NCBI GenBank assembly: GCA_026390935.1
Contig: JAPLEZ010000064.1
Location: 1 to 40,021, forward strand
Origin: Bacteroidota bacterium
GTDB taxonomy: Bacteria; Bacteroidota; Bacteroidia; Flavobacteriales_C; GCA-002722245
Direction: 5' to 3'
Length of the DNA stretch: 40,021 bases
Positions 10,370 to 18,693 of this stretch are shown piece after piece; the stretch's first letter is position 1; every line of letters begins with the position of its first letter. A model generated the notes under the pieces. It saw only the letters and a list, made by a program, of their open reading frames with translations, had not been told where the DNA came from and did not search any database. The position numbers were made by a program, and so were the translations under genes.

Positions 10370-10936
10370 TTATTCTGTGAAAACCAAACCTAAAAATTTA
10401 TACCATATCAACCCCAACAAAATCCCTAAAACAGCACCACCAATGACATCCGTTGGATAATGCTGTCCTAAATATATTCTACTAAAACCAATGACTGAAG
10501 CCCAAATCAAACCAACTCCCAACCACCATTTGCTTCTTTGGTAAAACAGCAAACCAAAAAAAGTCGCCAATCCAAATACATTTGAAGCATGCGAAGACAC
10601 AAAACCATATTCACTACAACCTGCTCCTGGCTGCAATCTAACATCAAATCCGAGCTGCGCTTCTGGTCTGCATGGACGATAACGCTGCACTGATTTTTTC
10701 AAAACCTGCGACGAAATTTGGTCTGTAGAAGCAACAAGCAAAGCTACGGCGAGCAATACCCACAATGATTTTACGCGGAATAAGTAAACCAGATAAATAA
10801 CTATAGAGATATAAAGAGGAAGCCAAAACAAGCCACCACTAGCACAACGCATGAGAAAATCCATGGCATCAGAATATAAATCCTGATTGATGAACCGGAA
10901 CAGTTCCTTGTCCCATTGGATAATAGTTTCCATCAT
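10370..10936 (-). CDS. PAP2-family membrane phosphatase
   Basis: The 188-residue membrane protein has about five hydrophobic segments and all three PAP2 motifs: K80-x6-R87-P88 (KKSVQRYRP), SSHAS with His116, and SRIYLGQHYPTD with Arg153, His159 and Asp163. The two His residues and Arg form the phospho-His active site. Substrate is a lipid phosphate or diphosphate, most often undecaprenyl diphosphate or a phospholipid/lipid A phosphate in this family; which one is not decided by the sequence. The start may be at either of two adjacent ATG codons (10936 or 10933). It follows obgE by 22 bases, so it may be the last gene of an adk-obgE-PAP2 unit. Confidence 0.9.
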   Translation of the reverse strand: MMETIIQWDKELFRFINQDLYSDAMDFLMRCASGGLFWLPLYISIVIYLVYLFRVKSLWVLLAVALLVASTDQISSQVLKKSVQRYRPCRPEAQLGFDVRLQPGAGCSEYGFVSSHASNVFGLATFFGLLFYQRSKWWLGVGLIWASVIGFSRIYLGQHYPTDVIGGAVLGILLGLIWYKFLGLVFTE

Positions 10937-10958
10937 TTATTTAAAGATTGGAATTCTC

Positions 10959-11945
10959 TTATTTAAGCTCATTCCATAACAAATCCTTCAACTGCTTCAG
11001 ACCTTCTTTTTTCAAAGCGGAAATAAAAATATGCGGGACCTTCTTCGGCAATTCTTTTATTAACTCTTGCTTAAGCTCATCATCCAACATATCCGACTTA
11101 TTGATAGCCAAAACAATCTTTTTATCTAGTAACTCAGGATTGTATTCTTCCAATTCGTTGAGTAAAATCTCATACTCCTTCTTGATATCATTGCTATCAG
11201 CAGGAATAATGAATAGCAAAATTGAATTTCTTTCAATGTGTCTTAAAAAACGATGTCCGAGACCTTTTCCTTCATGCGCTCCCTCAATAATACCAGGGAT
11301 ATCAGCAACAATAAACGATTTATAATCTTGGTACTGAACGATTCCTAAATTGGGAACTAGGGTGGTAAAAGGGTAATCAGCTATTTCAGGTTTAGCGGCA
11401 GTGATCACCGACAAAAGTGTGCTTTTTCCAGCATTCGGAAAACCTACAAAGCCCACATCAGCCAATACTTTCAGCTCTAATATTTTCCAGTCGTTTTTTC
11501 CAGGCTCACCTGGTTGAAAATGCTCTGGGTTTTGATTGGTAGATGATTTAAAATTTGAATTCCCCATTCCGCCGCGACCGCCTGGAGCAATGACGTAGGT
11601 TTGACCTTCTTCTACAATTTCGCACTCCACTTCACCTGTTTCAGCATCCTTTACTATTGTTCCGAGAGGCACCTCTAAAATAATATCTTCACCGTTTGAT
11701 CCTGATTTATGACTGGAACCACCCGGACCGCCATTTTCAGCAATGATGTGCTTTCTGTATTTTAAGTGGAGCAAAGTCCAGTGCTGGTGACTTCCTTTCA
11801 AAATAATGTGTCCGCCTCTACCTCCGTTACCACCGTCAGGCCCACCTTTCGCAGTTACCTTATCCCTTAGGAAATGCATGCATCCCGGCCCTCCTGCTCC
11901 CGAACGGCAGCATATCTTCACGTAATCTATAAAGTTGTTTTCCAT
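10959..11945 (-). CDS. obgE: Obg-family GTPase
   Basis: This is a 328-residue ribosome-associated GTPase, involved in 50S maturation and stress control. The glycine-rich Obg fold covers residues 1-158 ([41 protein letters not shown]). The G domain has G1 [11 protein letters not shown]2 around [11 protein letters not shown]3 [10 protein letters not shown]4 NKSD and G5 SALKKEG. The protein ends soon after the G domain, so the variable C-terminal extension of some Obg proteins is absent. It lies 75 bases downstream of adk on the same strand, with a repeat unit (11951-11980) in the gap. Confidence 0.97.
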   Translation of the reverse strand: MENNFIDYVKICCRSGAGGPGCMHFLRDKVTAKGGPDGGNGGRGGHIILKGSHQHWTLLHLKYRKHIIAENGGPGGSSHKSGSNGEDIILEVPLGTIVKDAETGEVECEIVEEGQTYVIAPGGRGGMGNSNFKSSTNQNPEHFQPGEPGKNDWKILELKVLADVGFVGFPNAGKSTLLSVITAAKPEIADYPFTTLVPNLGIVQYQDYKSFIVADIPGIIEGAHEGKGLGHRFLRHIERNSILLFIIPADSNDIKKEYEILLNELEEYNPELLDKKIVLAINKSDMLDDELKQELIKELPKKVPHIFISALKKEGLKQLKDLLWNELK

Positions 11946-11950
11946 ATTGA

Positions 11951-12008
11951 GTTCAAAGTTACATGTTTAAAGTTCAAAGTAAGCTAACATTGAACTTTGA
12001 ACCTTCAA
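11951..12008. repeat. TTCAAAGT-type intergenic repeat, copy 1
   Basis: A 30-base unit (11951-11980) is matched at 28 of 30 positions by 33902-33931. It is built from short words such as GTTCAAAG, CATGTTTAAAG and TTCAAAG. The next bases (11989-12003) carry an inverted TTGAACTTTGAAC, so the segment can form a hairpin between adk and obgE. Related words also make up the large inverted repeat at 17438-17523. Confidence 0.8.
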
Positions 12009-12020
12009 CATCGAACGATA

Positions 12021-12599
12021 TTAGGCACTAACCCCATCAATCGCTTCACATAAAGATTCAAAAATTGAATCTACCGTGCCAACGCCTTCAATCGCCATAA
12101 ATTTGTTCTGTGCTTTGTAATAATCTTTCAACGGCAAAGTTTGCTCGTTGTATACTTTGATTCTATTTACAATCGTGCCTTGATCCTGATCATCTGCTCT
12201 GCCGCTCACAGCACCCCTACCCAACAATCTTGTAATTAATTCTTGCTCTGGAACCTCAAGTGCCAACATGCAAGAAATGCCTGTTCCCTTTTTTGTTAAA
12301 ACAGCATCCAAGGCTTTTGCCTGCGGTGTAGTTCTCGGAAAACCATCGAAGATAAATCCGTTTTTATTAACGCTTGAACTAATCTTATTGTCAATCATTC
12401 CAATCACTACCTCATCCGGCACCAGTTCTCCTTTTTCAATTAAAGCCTTTGCCTGTAATCCCAACTCTGTTCCAGCATTCATTTCTGCTCTCAAAATATC
12501 GCCTGTAGACAAATGCACCAAGCCATATTTTTCAAGTAATCTTGTAGATTGTGTTCCTTTTCCTGCGCCCGGAGGGCCAAATAATACAATGTTTAACAT
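12021..12599 (-). CDS. adk: adenylate kinase
   Basis: It converts ATP and AMP to two ADP. The 192-residue protein is of the short-LID class. The P-loop is GPPGAGKGTQS at residues 8-18. LSTGDILRAEM holds AMP-binding Thr and Arg, DGFPRT follows in the NMP-binding part, and GRGAVSGRADDQD is a short LID lacking the four-Cys zinc site of the long bacterial form. It is divergent from purK (68 bases apart). TATTTTTG on the minus strand at 12639-12632 may be a -7 element, though no TTG is at proper spacing. Confidence 0.97.
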   Translation of the reverse strand: MLNIVLFGPPGAGKGTQSTRLLEKYGLVHLSTGDILRAEMNAGTELGLQAKALIEKGELVPDEVVIGMIDNKISSSVNKNGFIFDGFPRTTPQAKALDAVLTKKGTGISCMLALEVPEQELITRLLGRGAVSGRADDQDQGTIVNRIKVYNEQTLPLKDYYKAQNKFMAIEGVGTVDSIFESLCEAIDGVSA

Positions 12600-12667
12600 A
12601 GCCTTAGTTTTAAAACAAGGCGCCTAATATACAAAAATAAGTCAATTGTTTTTCTATATTTGAACAC

Positions 12668-13810
12668 ATGGAAAAACCCTTTTACAAAGGATTAAAAATT
12701 GGTGTTTTAGGCGGTGGTCAGCTGGGAAGAATGTTATTGCAGAAATCCTACAGCTACAACCTAGAAATGGCTTTTATTGATCCGGATGCAAATGCTCCAT
12801 GCCGGGAAATCAGCAACTGGTTTTATAGAGGCGACCTCAATAATTTCAAACTGGTTTACGATTTTGGAAAAAAGTGCGATGTAGTCACCATTGAAATTGA
12901 AAATGTAAATGTTGAAGCCTTAGAAAAGCTGGAACAGGAAGGAATTAAAGTATTTCCTCAACCACGCTGCATTAAGATTGTTCAGGATAAAGGACTTCAA
13001 AAACTGTTTTACAAAGAATATTCTTTCCCTTCTTCCGACTTCTATTTGATTGAAAATAAAAAGGATTTGGAGCTTTTTAAAGATCAGTTACCAATCGTAC
13101 AAAAACTACGAAAAGGTGGATACGATGGGAAAGGCGTGCAAATACTGAAGAATGTTAGTGATTTCGAAAAAGCTTTCGACGGGCCTTGTATCCTGGAAAA
13201 ATTAGTCGATATAAAACAAGAAATTTCTGTGATTGCTTGTCGTGGTCAAAACGGCGATGTTAAAGCCTTTCCTCCTGTGGAAATGGAATTTAATCCTGAA
13301 GCGAATCTGGTAGAATTTTTATTTTCTCCGGCAAGCATCTCCAGCGAAATGGAAAAAGCAGCAATGGAGCTGGCAAAAAACATCATTACAAAACTTGACA
13401 TGGTGGGCATACTAGCAGTAGAAATGTTTTTAACTAAAGACAATGAATTGCTGGTGAACGAAATCGCTCCCCGCCCTCATAACAGCGGTCATCAAACCAT
13501 AGAAGGAAATGTTACCTCACAATATGATCAACTATTGCGTTGCCTAATTGGTATGCCACTAGGTAATACAGATATTACTATTCCTTCTGTAATGGTGAAT
13601 TTGCTAGGCGAAAAAGATTTCATGGGCTACGCAAAATATAAAGACATTGAAAAAGCTATGGCTATTGACGGCGTAAACATTCATATTTACGGGAAAGCAG
13701 AAACCAAGTCTTTTCGTAAAATGGGACACGTAACTGTGGTAGACAAGAACATAGAAAAGGCAAAAGAAAAAGCTAAAATTGTAAAAGACACTCTAAAAGT
13801 TATAGCATGA
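12668..13810 (+). CDS. purK: 5-(carboxyamino)imidazole ribonucleotide synthase
   Basis: This ATP-grasp enzyme (380 residues) carboxylates AIR with bicarbonate to give N5-CAIR, the substrate of PurE. The N-terminal Rossmann part has [14 protein letters not shown]. The ATP-grasp region has [29 protein letters not shown], and the metal-binding ...[28 protein letters not shown] at 12655-12662 matches a -7 element but ends only five bases before the ATG, so it would give an almost leaderless mRNA. Its stop overlaps the purE start by four bases (ATGA), which indicates translational coupling. Confidence 0.97.
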   Translation: MEKPFYKGLKIGVLGGGQLGRMLLQKSYSYNLEMAFIDPDANAPCREISNWFYRGDLNNFKLVYDFGKKCDVVTIEIENVNVEALEKLEQEGIKVFPQPRCIKIVQDKGLQKLFYKEYSFPSSDFYLIENKKDLELFKDQLPIVQKLRKGGYDGKGVQILKNVSDFEKAFDGPCILEKLVDIKQEISVIACRGQNGDVKAFPPVEMEFNPEANLVEFLFSPASISSEMEKAAMELAKNIITKLDMVGILAVEMFLTKDNELLVNEIAPRPHNSGHQTIEGNVTSQYDQLLRCLIGMPLGNTDITIPSVMVNLLGEKDFMGYAKYKDIEKAMAIDGVNIHIYGKAETKSFRKMGHVTVVDKNIEKAKEKAKIVKDTLKVIA

Positions 13811-14307
13811 CCGCACAAGTAGGAATTATCATGGGAAGCCAATCAGACCTTCGAATCATGCAGGATGCCGCCGATGTTTTGAAGGAATTGAATATTCCAT
13901 TTGAAATGACAGTGGTTTCGGCTCACCGCACTCCAGAAAGAATGTTTGAATATGCCAAATCCGCTGCTGGCAGAGGTTTGAAAGTTATTATTGCTGGCGC
14001 TGGTGGTGCTGCGCATCTTCCTGGAATGGTGGCATCATTAACTGCTTTGCCTGTAATTGGTGTTCCAATCAAATCAAGTAATTCTATTGATGGCTGGGAC
14101 TCCATTTTATCTATTTTGCAAATGCCTAACGGCGTGCCTGTTGCTACAGTTGCCTTAGATGCCGCTAAAAACGCGGGCATCCTTGCCACTCAAATCATTG
14201 GCTCGTCAGACGCCGCCGTATTACAAAGAATGATCGACTTCAAAGAACAACTAAAAGAAAAGGTTATTCAATCAATTCCTGAAGTTGAAAAAGGAATTAA
14301 AAAATAA
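13807..14307 (+). CDS. purE: N5-carboxyaminoimidazole ribonucleotide mutase
   Basis: The 166-residue class I PurE converts N5-CAIR to CAIR. The active-site signature [15 protein letters not shown] and [15 protein letters not shown] (catalytic Ser and His) are intact, followed by [14 protein letters not shown] and the [18 protein letters not shown] loop. The start codon overlaps the purK stop (ATGA), so the two sequential steps are made together. Class II PurE enzymes act directly on AIR and CO2 without PurK; the purK neighbour and the SDLRIM motif support class I. Confidence 0.97.
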   Translation: MTAQVGIIMGSQSDLRIMQDAADVLKELNIPFEMTVVSAHRTPERMFEYAKSAAGRGLKVIIAGAGGAAHLPGMVASLTALPVIGVPIKSSNSIDGWDSILSILQMPNGVPVATVALDAAKNAGILATQIIGSSDAAVLQRMIDFKEQLKEKVIQSIPEVEKGIKK

Positions 14308-14350
14308 GTATTGTATCCATTATTGAGTGTTACCGTAGAAGAACTCCAAT

Positions 14351-15172
14351 ATGAAGATACCGCAAATAACACTTCTTTCTTTTTTTACAATACTAACAAT
14401 GCTTTCCTTTGATTCGGGAGAGAACTCAAAGGGCAATTTAAAAGTTGGTGAAGTAATTGAAAAAACCATCGCTTCCATCAAAGCAAGCAACACGATGACT
14501 TTTACTTTTTCCAAATCAGAACGGATAAATGGAAAAATGGCTAATGGATCCAGTGAAATCAAATTAGAAAACAATCCTTTCAAATTATATCTCAAAACAC
14601 TTGGCCCTGAAGGAGGTAAAGAATTGCTATATACCACAGGCGCCAATGGAAATAAAGCAGTAGTAAAACCCAATTCATTTCCTTATGTCACTTTAAAGCT
14701 GGACCCTTTTGGATCTTTACTGCGAGAAAAGCAGCACCATACCATCTTTGAAATCGGCTTTACTTACTTTGGAAAAATAATGACAGCGTATTCTCAAAAA
14801 ATAAATTTCAAATACAAAGATTATTGCGTGATTGATGGGGACATTGAGTGGCAAGGAAGAAAATGCATTTCAGTAACCTGCAACTATCCATCTTTTGCTT
14901 GGACATCCTACACAGTAAAAACAGACGAAACACTGACTAGTATTGCAAAACGCTTGTTGATTAGCGACTATATGATGCTTGAAAAAAATAATGCTACCGT
15001 AGATGATTATGACGACTTGGATGAAGATGAAGTGATCAAAATTCCTAATCTATACTGTAAGAAAATTACCTTTTATGTCGACAAAGAAAATTTTCTACCT
15101 ATACGCCAACTGATTTACGATGACGTGGGATTGTTTGAAGAGTATCAGTATCTTAAGCTGGTAACTCCTTAA
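14351..15172 (+). CDS. exported DUF1571-like protein with apparent nested LysM
   Basis: The 273-residue product has a weak N-terminal signal (MKIPQITLLSFFTILTMLSF). The frame of the protein matches what I recall of DUF1571/LolA-like proteins: FTFSKSERINGKM, PFKLYLKTLGPEGGKELLYTTG, and near the C terminus a KKITFYVDKENFLPIRQLIYDDVGLFEEYQY strand set. Between them, about residues 195-240, lies a segment that reads as a LysM repeat: YTVKTDETLTSIAKRLLISD, MLEKNN, then DEDEVIKIPNLY. LysM binds N-acetylglucosamine in peptidoglycan or chitin. The insertion would place a glycan-binding module inside a lipid- or lipoprotein-binding half-barrel. It follows purE by 43 bases and shares a TTAA with the stop of the converging deacetylase gene. 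Confidence 0.7.
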   Translation: MKIPQITLLSFFTILTMLSFDSGENSKGNLKVGEVIEKTIASIKASNTMTFTFSKSERINGKMANGSSEIKLENNPFKLYLKTLGPEGGKELLYTTGANGNKAVVKPNSFPYVTLKLDPFGSLLREKQHHTIFEIGFTYFGKIMTAYSQKINFKYKDYCVIDGDIEWQGRKCISVTCNYPSFAWTSYTVKTDETLTSIAKRLLISDYMMLEKNNATVDDYDDLDEDEVIKIPNLYCKKITFYVDKENFLPIRQLIYDDVGLFEEYQYLKLVTP

Positions 15173-16182
15173 TAGGCCCAATACTTAACCTTTATCTTTT
15201 TTCCGGGCAATACGTTTGCATAAACCCATTCTCCATTGGCTGAAAAAGTGAAGTCCACTTTCAAACCGTCCTGCCGTATTTCCATATGACAATCGGGATT
15301 TCTCATTTTAATGGTTAGTTTTTGATTGTATATCAAAGGATCCAGAGGAGATTCTAAAATAAATTCCATTTTACTTTTCTCCTCCTTCAAGATCTTTATT
15401 GTACATGCTTTTTTTTCCTGATGGTATTTTACAGCCGAAGCGAGCGCAGTAATCCAAATGGAATCCTCTCTTGATTTTAAAGTATCCAGCATTCCTGTCA
15501 AAAACTCCTCAGGCATAGCATCCCATCCTTTTTCAATTTTATCGTTGTACACTGAATGCATCATAAAAGTGAGCATTCCTCCGCCTGCTTCAGCATAATC
15601 CAGCCATTGCACAATTTTCTCCAAGGTTACTATGTGCCAAACCCGCACTGTACTTATTCTGTAGTAATCCAAACTATCCAAAACAAAATCATATGAAATA
15701 TTATTTTCATTGAATGGATTGACTGTTCTAGCGGCAATGTGCTCTTTTTTAACCATATCAATTACCTCATTGCTCTTAGTTCCCATTGGATAAGCAAAGG
15801 TGAGGCATTCAGCACCTGGAACTGAATCCATGATAATTTTTCTTGCGTCATCAATTTCGGCTTTGGCCTTTTCAAGGGATATTGAAGGAAGACTCGGATG
15901 TGTTATGGTATGATTAGCAATTTCACTTCCATTGGCTTGCGCAACCCGCATTTGATCAAAGAAATCCCTGCGCCACTTTGCACCTTGAACGCTTACAAAG
16001 AAAGTTGCTGGCAACTTTCTTTTCACAATTGCAGGAACCACAATCTTTTCATGTCCCTCCAACCAATCATCAAAAGTCATCACCACAGCGCACTTCTTAT
16101 CATCATACCAATTGGTAACTTCAATTTGACCAAATAGTAAGTTTGTGCTAACGGAAAGAAGTAGAAACAGAAATATCTTCAT
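15169..16182 (-). CDS. secreted polysaccharide deacetylase (NodB homology)
   Basis: This is a carbohydrate esterase family 4-type enzyme, removing acetyl groups from an amino-sugar polymer. The signal peptide is MKIFLFLLLSVSTNLLFGQ, starting at the ATG at 16182. An in-frame upstream ATG at 16206 falls inside the rplI terminator and is rejected. The NodB core has CAVVMTFDDWLEGHE (catalytic and metal-binding Asp pair), PATFFVS, and IANHTITHPSL, the HxxxH metal site. LTFAYPMGT and FMMHSVYND supply the later motifs. The last 70 residues form a beta-rich C-terminal piece. The mature length is about 319 residues. Which glycan it acts on is unknown. Confidence 0.88.
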   Translation of the reverse strand: MKIFLFLLLSVSTNLLFGQIEVTNWYDDKKCAVVMTFDDWLEGHEKIVVPAIVKRKLPATFFVSVQGAKWRRDFFDQMRVAQANGSEIANHTITHPSLPSISLEKAKAEIDDARKIIMDSVPGAECLTFAYPMGTKSNEVIDMVKKEHIAARTVNPFNENNISYDFVLDSLDYYRISTVRVWHIVTLEKIVQWLDYAEAGGGMLTFMMHSVYNDKIEKGWDAMPEEFLTGMLDTLKSREDSIWITALASAVKYHQEKKACTIKILKEEKSKMEFILESPLDPLIYNQKLTIKMRNPDCHMEIRQDGLKVDFTFSANGEWVYANVLPGKKIKVKYWAY

Positions 16183-16197
16183 TTTCAAAAAATAAAA

Positions 16198-16225
16198 AAG
16201 CCCCACGATGAATATCGAGGGGCTT
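16198..16225 (-). terminator. terminator of the rpsF-rpsR-rplI operon
   Basis: Arms 16198-16209 and 16214-16225 pair at 11 of 12 positions with loop GAAT. On the minus strand a T-rich tail (TTTTTTATTTTTT) follows. It lies 21 bases beyond the rplI stop. Confidence 0.85.
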
Positions 16226-16245
16226 CCAATAAAATTTTTGTTTTC

Positions 16246-16692
16246 TTATTCAGCTACAACTTCAAAAGCAAACTTAGCTGTTACTTCACGGTGTAATTTA
16301 ACCTCCGCTTCGTAAGTACCAAGAACTTTGATGCCGCCACCCAGGATTTTGATAGTTTTTCTGTCTACCTCAACACCTTGAGCTTTCAACGCATCACCAA
16401 CTTGTACGTTGATTACTGAACCAAATATTTTTCCGCTTTCGCCAGCTTTAGCACCAACTTTAACGGTTAAAGCTGCTAATTTAGCCGCTAATGCTTGCGC
16501 ATCTGCTTTCGCTTTTTCGTCTTTTTTAGCTCTTTGTTTTACGTTTTCTGCATGTACTTTTCTTGCAGAGCTCGTAGCCAAAACAGCATATCCTTGAGGA
16601 ATCAAGAAGTTTCTGCCGTATCCTGGCTTCACTGTAACAACATCATCTTGAAATCCAAGAGGCTGTATATCTTTTTTTAAGATCACTTCCAT
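16246..16692 (-). CDS. rplI: 50S ribosomal protein L9
   Basis: This 148-residue L9 binds 23S rRNA at the base of the L1 stalk. The N-terminal domain is canonical (MEVILKKDIQPLGFQDDVVTVKPGYGRNFLIPQGYA), the middle is the long Lys/Ala-rich connecting helix, and the C-terminal domain follows (GKIFGSVINVQVGDALK). The ATG at 16692 is chosen over the TTG at 16698, which would add Met-Ala ahead of the conserved start. It is the last gene of the rpsF-rpsR-rplI operon. Confidence 0.97.
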   Translation of the reverse strand: MEVILKKDIQPLGFQDDVVTVKPGYGRNFLIPQGYAVLATSSARKVHAENVKQRAKKDEKAKADAQALAAKLAALTVKVGAKAGESGKIFGSVINVQVGDALKAQGVEVDRKTIKILGGGIKVLGTYEAEVKLHREVTAKFAFEVVAE

Positions 16693-16701
16693 GGCCAATT
16701 C

Positions 16702-16968
16702 TTATTTTAAGTTATCTGCAACGAATGGCAACAACGCCAATTGTCTTGCTCTTTTGATTGATTGAGATACTTTTCTTTGAAATTTCAAAGATGTACCTGT
16801 AAGTCTTCTAGGAAGAACTTTACCTTGTTCGTTCAAGAAACGCATCAAATAATCAGGATTTTTGTAATCCACATGTTTGATTTTGCTTTTTTTGAAGCGG
16901 CAATATTTATCTTTTTTTACCTCAATTGAAGGAGGTGTAAGATATCTGATATCTGACTCTGCTGCCAT
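16702..16968 (-). CDS. rpsR: 30S ribosomal protein S18
   Basis: An 88-residue small-subunit protein that pairs with S6 on the platform. The conserved core is intact: [23 protein letters not shown], then [34 protein letters not shown]. It lies 4 bases after rpsF and 9 bases before rplI on the same strand. Confidence 0.97.
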   Translation of the reverse strand: MAAESDIRYLTPPSIEVKKDKYCRFKKSKIKHVDYKNPDYLMRFLNEQGKVLPRRLTGTSLKFQRKVSQSIKRARQLALLPFVADNLK

Positions 16969-16972
16969 GTTA

Positions 16973-17332
16973 TTATGCTTTTACTTCTTCTTTTTTAGAC
17001 TTATTTACCGACTTTCCTCTGAACTTGTCATTGAAAGCTACTGCATGATCATCAAGATTAACCGTTAAGAAACGTAATAATCTCTCATCTCTCTTATAAG
17101 CAAGTTCCAATTCTGCAATTACAGAACCTGGACCTTTGAACTCGATCAAATGGTAAAAACCAGTTGATTTCTTCTTTACCGGATAGGCCAGTTTCCTTAG
17201 GCCCCAATTATCCTGGTGAACGATTTCAGCACCTTTTTGTTTTAAAAGGTTAACATACTCATTCACTGTTTCTTTCAGTTGCTCATCTGAAAGAACCGGC
17301 GTCATCACAAAAATTGTCTCGTATTGACTCAT
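16973..17332 (-). CDS. rpsF: 30S ribosomal protein S6
   Basis: A platform protein of 119 residues, dimer partner of S18. It begins [18 protein letters not shown]; the ATG at 17332 fits the family start, and an ATG two codons upstream (17338) is the alternative. The core motifs [24 protein letters not shown] and [19 protein letters not shown] are typical. It is the first gene of the operon, with a strong promoter about 50 bases upstream (17382-17412). Confidence 0.97.
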   Translation of the reverse strand: MSQYETIFVMTPVLSDEQLKETVNEYVNLLKQKGAEIVHQDNWGLRKLAYPVKKKSTGFYHLIEFKGPGSVIAELELAYKRDERLLRFLTVNLDDHAVAFNDKFRGKSVNKSKKEEVKA

Positions 17333-17381
17333 TACCATTCAGTTTTAAAAAATTCATCCCGCCTCAAAAAAAAGCGGAGGG

Positions 17382-17412
17382 CAAAAATACAAAAGAATTT
17401 GTTACAACCAAA
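17382..17412 (-). promoter_or_regulatory. promoter of rpsF operon and short structured leader
   Basis: On the minus strand TTTG (17412-17409), 19 bases, then TATTTTTG (17389-17382) matches the Bacteroidota consensus at both boxes with proper spacing. The start should fall near 17376, giving a leader of about 40 nt. This leader can form CCGC-loop-GCGG (about 17360-17380), with a CCG word as in the S6:S18-binding leader motif known from many bacteria. That match is loose. Confidence 0.7.
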
Positions 17413-17437
17413 TCTTTTTAAAAGTTTAATGTTCAAA

Positions 17438-17523
17438 AGTTCAATGTTTAAAGTTCAATGTTCAAAGTTATTATAGTGTTCATAACTAGCTATCTTTGAA
17501 CATTGAACTTTAAACATTGAACT
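17438..17523. repeat. perfect 30-bp inverted repeat, 26-base loop
   Basis: Arms 17438-17467 and 17494-17523 are exact reverse complements. The arms are made of the same words (GTTCAATG, TTTAAAG, TTCAAAG) as the repeats at 11951-11980 and 33902-33931. The right arm ends 17 bases before the dnaX ATG (17541), so the dnaX mRNA leader or promoter region contains it. No T-run follows, so it is not a simple terminator. Confidence 0.9.
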
Positions 17524-17540
17524 CTATATTTGCTTTCAAA

Positions 17541-18665
17541 ATGGATTCCTTTGTAGTATCAGCGCGGAAATACAGGCCAGCAACCTTTGATCAGGTGGTG
17601 GGCCAATCCTCTATTGTATCTACATTAAAGAATGCTATTCGCAGCAAACAGGTAGCTCAATCTTTTTTATTTTGCGGTCCCCGCGGAACAGGAAAAACTA
17701 CTTGCGCAAGGATTTTAGCCAAAACCATCAATTGCATGAACCTCACTTCAGAAATAGAGGCCTGCAATGAATGTGAGTCTTGTAAATCCTTTGATTCCGG
17801 ACAATCATTAAATGTATATGAACTTGATGCAGCATCCAATAACTCGGTTGACGATATCCGTAATCTGGTCAATCAAGTGCGCATCGCTCCACAAATTGGA
17901 ACTAAGAAGGCCTATATAATAGATGAGGTTCACATGCTCTCTCAATCAGCATTCAATGCTTTTTTGAAAACCCTAGAAGAACCGCCTGCTCACGCTGTGT
18001 TTATATTGGCCACCACTGAAAAGCACAAAATCCTGCCAACGATTCTTTCTCGTTGCCAGATTTTCTCTTTTAATAGAATCACCGTTAACGACATCGTTCA
18101 GCATCTGGAAAAGATTGCGAAAAAAGAAAACATCGCTTACGAACCCGATGCTTTACATATAATAGCGCAAAAAGCCGATGGCGGATTAAGAGATGCGCTA
18201 TCGATTTTTGATCAACTGGTGACATTCTCCAATAAAAACCTTACTTATCAATCGGTGATAGGTTCATTGAATGTACTGGATTCCGATTATTATTTCAAAG
18301 CGACGAATTTCCTGATTCAAAAAAATATACCAGAAAGTTTAATGTTGTTGAATGAGGTTTTGGCAAAAGGCTTTGATGAGCACAACTTCGTTCTGGGCTT
18401 AGGTGAACATTTCCGAAACTTATTGTTGTGCAAAAACCCTGTAACCACAGGAATTTTAGAAACTTCAGAAAAAAATAAAGCACTATATTTAGAACAAACT
18501 GCTAAGTGTTCCGACGATTTTTTATTGTGCGGACTGGAAGTAGTTAACGATAGCGACATTCAATACAAAGCCAGCAAAAACAAGCGTTTGCTGATAGAAC
18601 TCTGTCTTTTGAAATTGTGTTCAGAAAACCTTTCTGATCTTAAAAAAAAAAGCTTCGCCGATTGA
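17541..18665 (+). CDS. dnaX: DNA polymerase III gamma/tau, frame-0 (gamma-like) product
   Basis: This is the clamp-loader ATPase. The ATG at 17541 gives MDSFVVSARKYRPATFDQVVGQ, the normal N terminus; the TTG at 17517 lies within the inverted repeat and is rejected. Walker A is GPRGTGKTT (residues 46-54), the zinc site has CNECESC plus an upstream Cys, Walker B is IIDEVHML, and LKTLEEPPAHAVFILATTE and the SRC arginine-finger motif follow. Domain III continues to LCLLKLCSENLSDL, then reaches the A10 run and stops at TGA 18663-18665 after 374 residues. Domains I-III are complete, which is what an E. coli-like gamma protein has. The rest of the usual DnaX continues in the -1 frame. Confidence 0.93.
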   Translation: MDSFVVSARKYRPATFDQVVGQSSIVSTLKNAIRSKQVAQSFLFCGPRGTGKTTCARILAKTINCMNLTSEIEACNECESCKSFDSGQSLNVYELDAASNNSVDDIRNLVNQVRIAPQIGTKKAYIIDEVHMLSQSAFNAFLKTLEEPPAHAVFILATTEKHKILPTILSRCQIFSFNRITVNDIVQHLEKIAKKENIAYEPDALHIIAQKADGGLRDALSIFDQLVTFSNKNLTYQSVIGSLNVLDSDYYFKATNFLIQKNIPESLMLLNEVLAKGFDEHNFVLGLGEHFRNLLLCKNPVTTGILETSEKNKALYLEQTAKCSDDFLLCGLEVVNDSDIQYKASKNKRLLIELCLLKLCSENLSDLKKKSFAD

Positions 18666-18693
18666 GAATACCGCTGCCTAAAATTCAGGCAGC
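18642..18693 (+). promoter_or_regulatory. dnaX: A10 slippage site with downstream stem-loop in dnaX
   Basis: Ten A lie at 18642-18651. In frame 0 the run reads AAA AAA AAA AGC, then stop at 18663. The heptamer A AAA AAA (18644-18650) permits a -1 shift, after which reading continues AAG CTT CGC CGA. A perfect 7-bp stem GCTGCCT/AGGCAGC (18673-18679 and 18687-18693, loop of 7) begins 22 bases past the heptamer, longer than the usual spacer of a stimulatory hairpin. A run this long also favours RNA-polymerase slippage, as known for Thermus dnaX. Confidence 0.65.
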
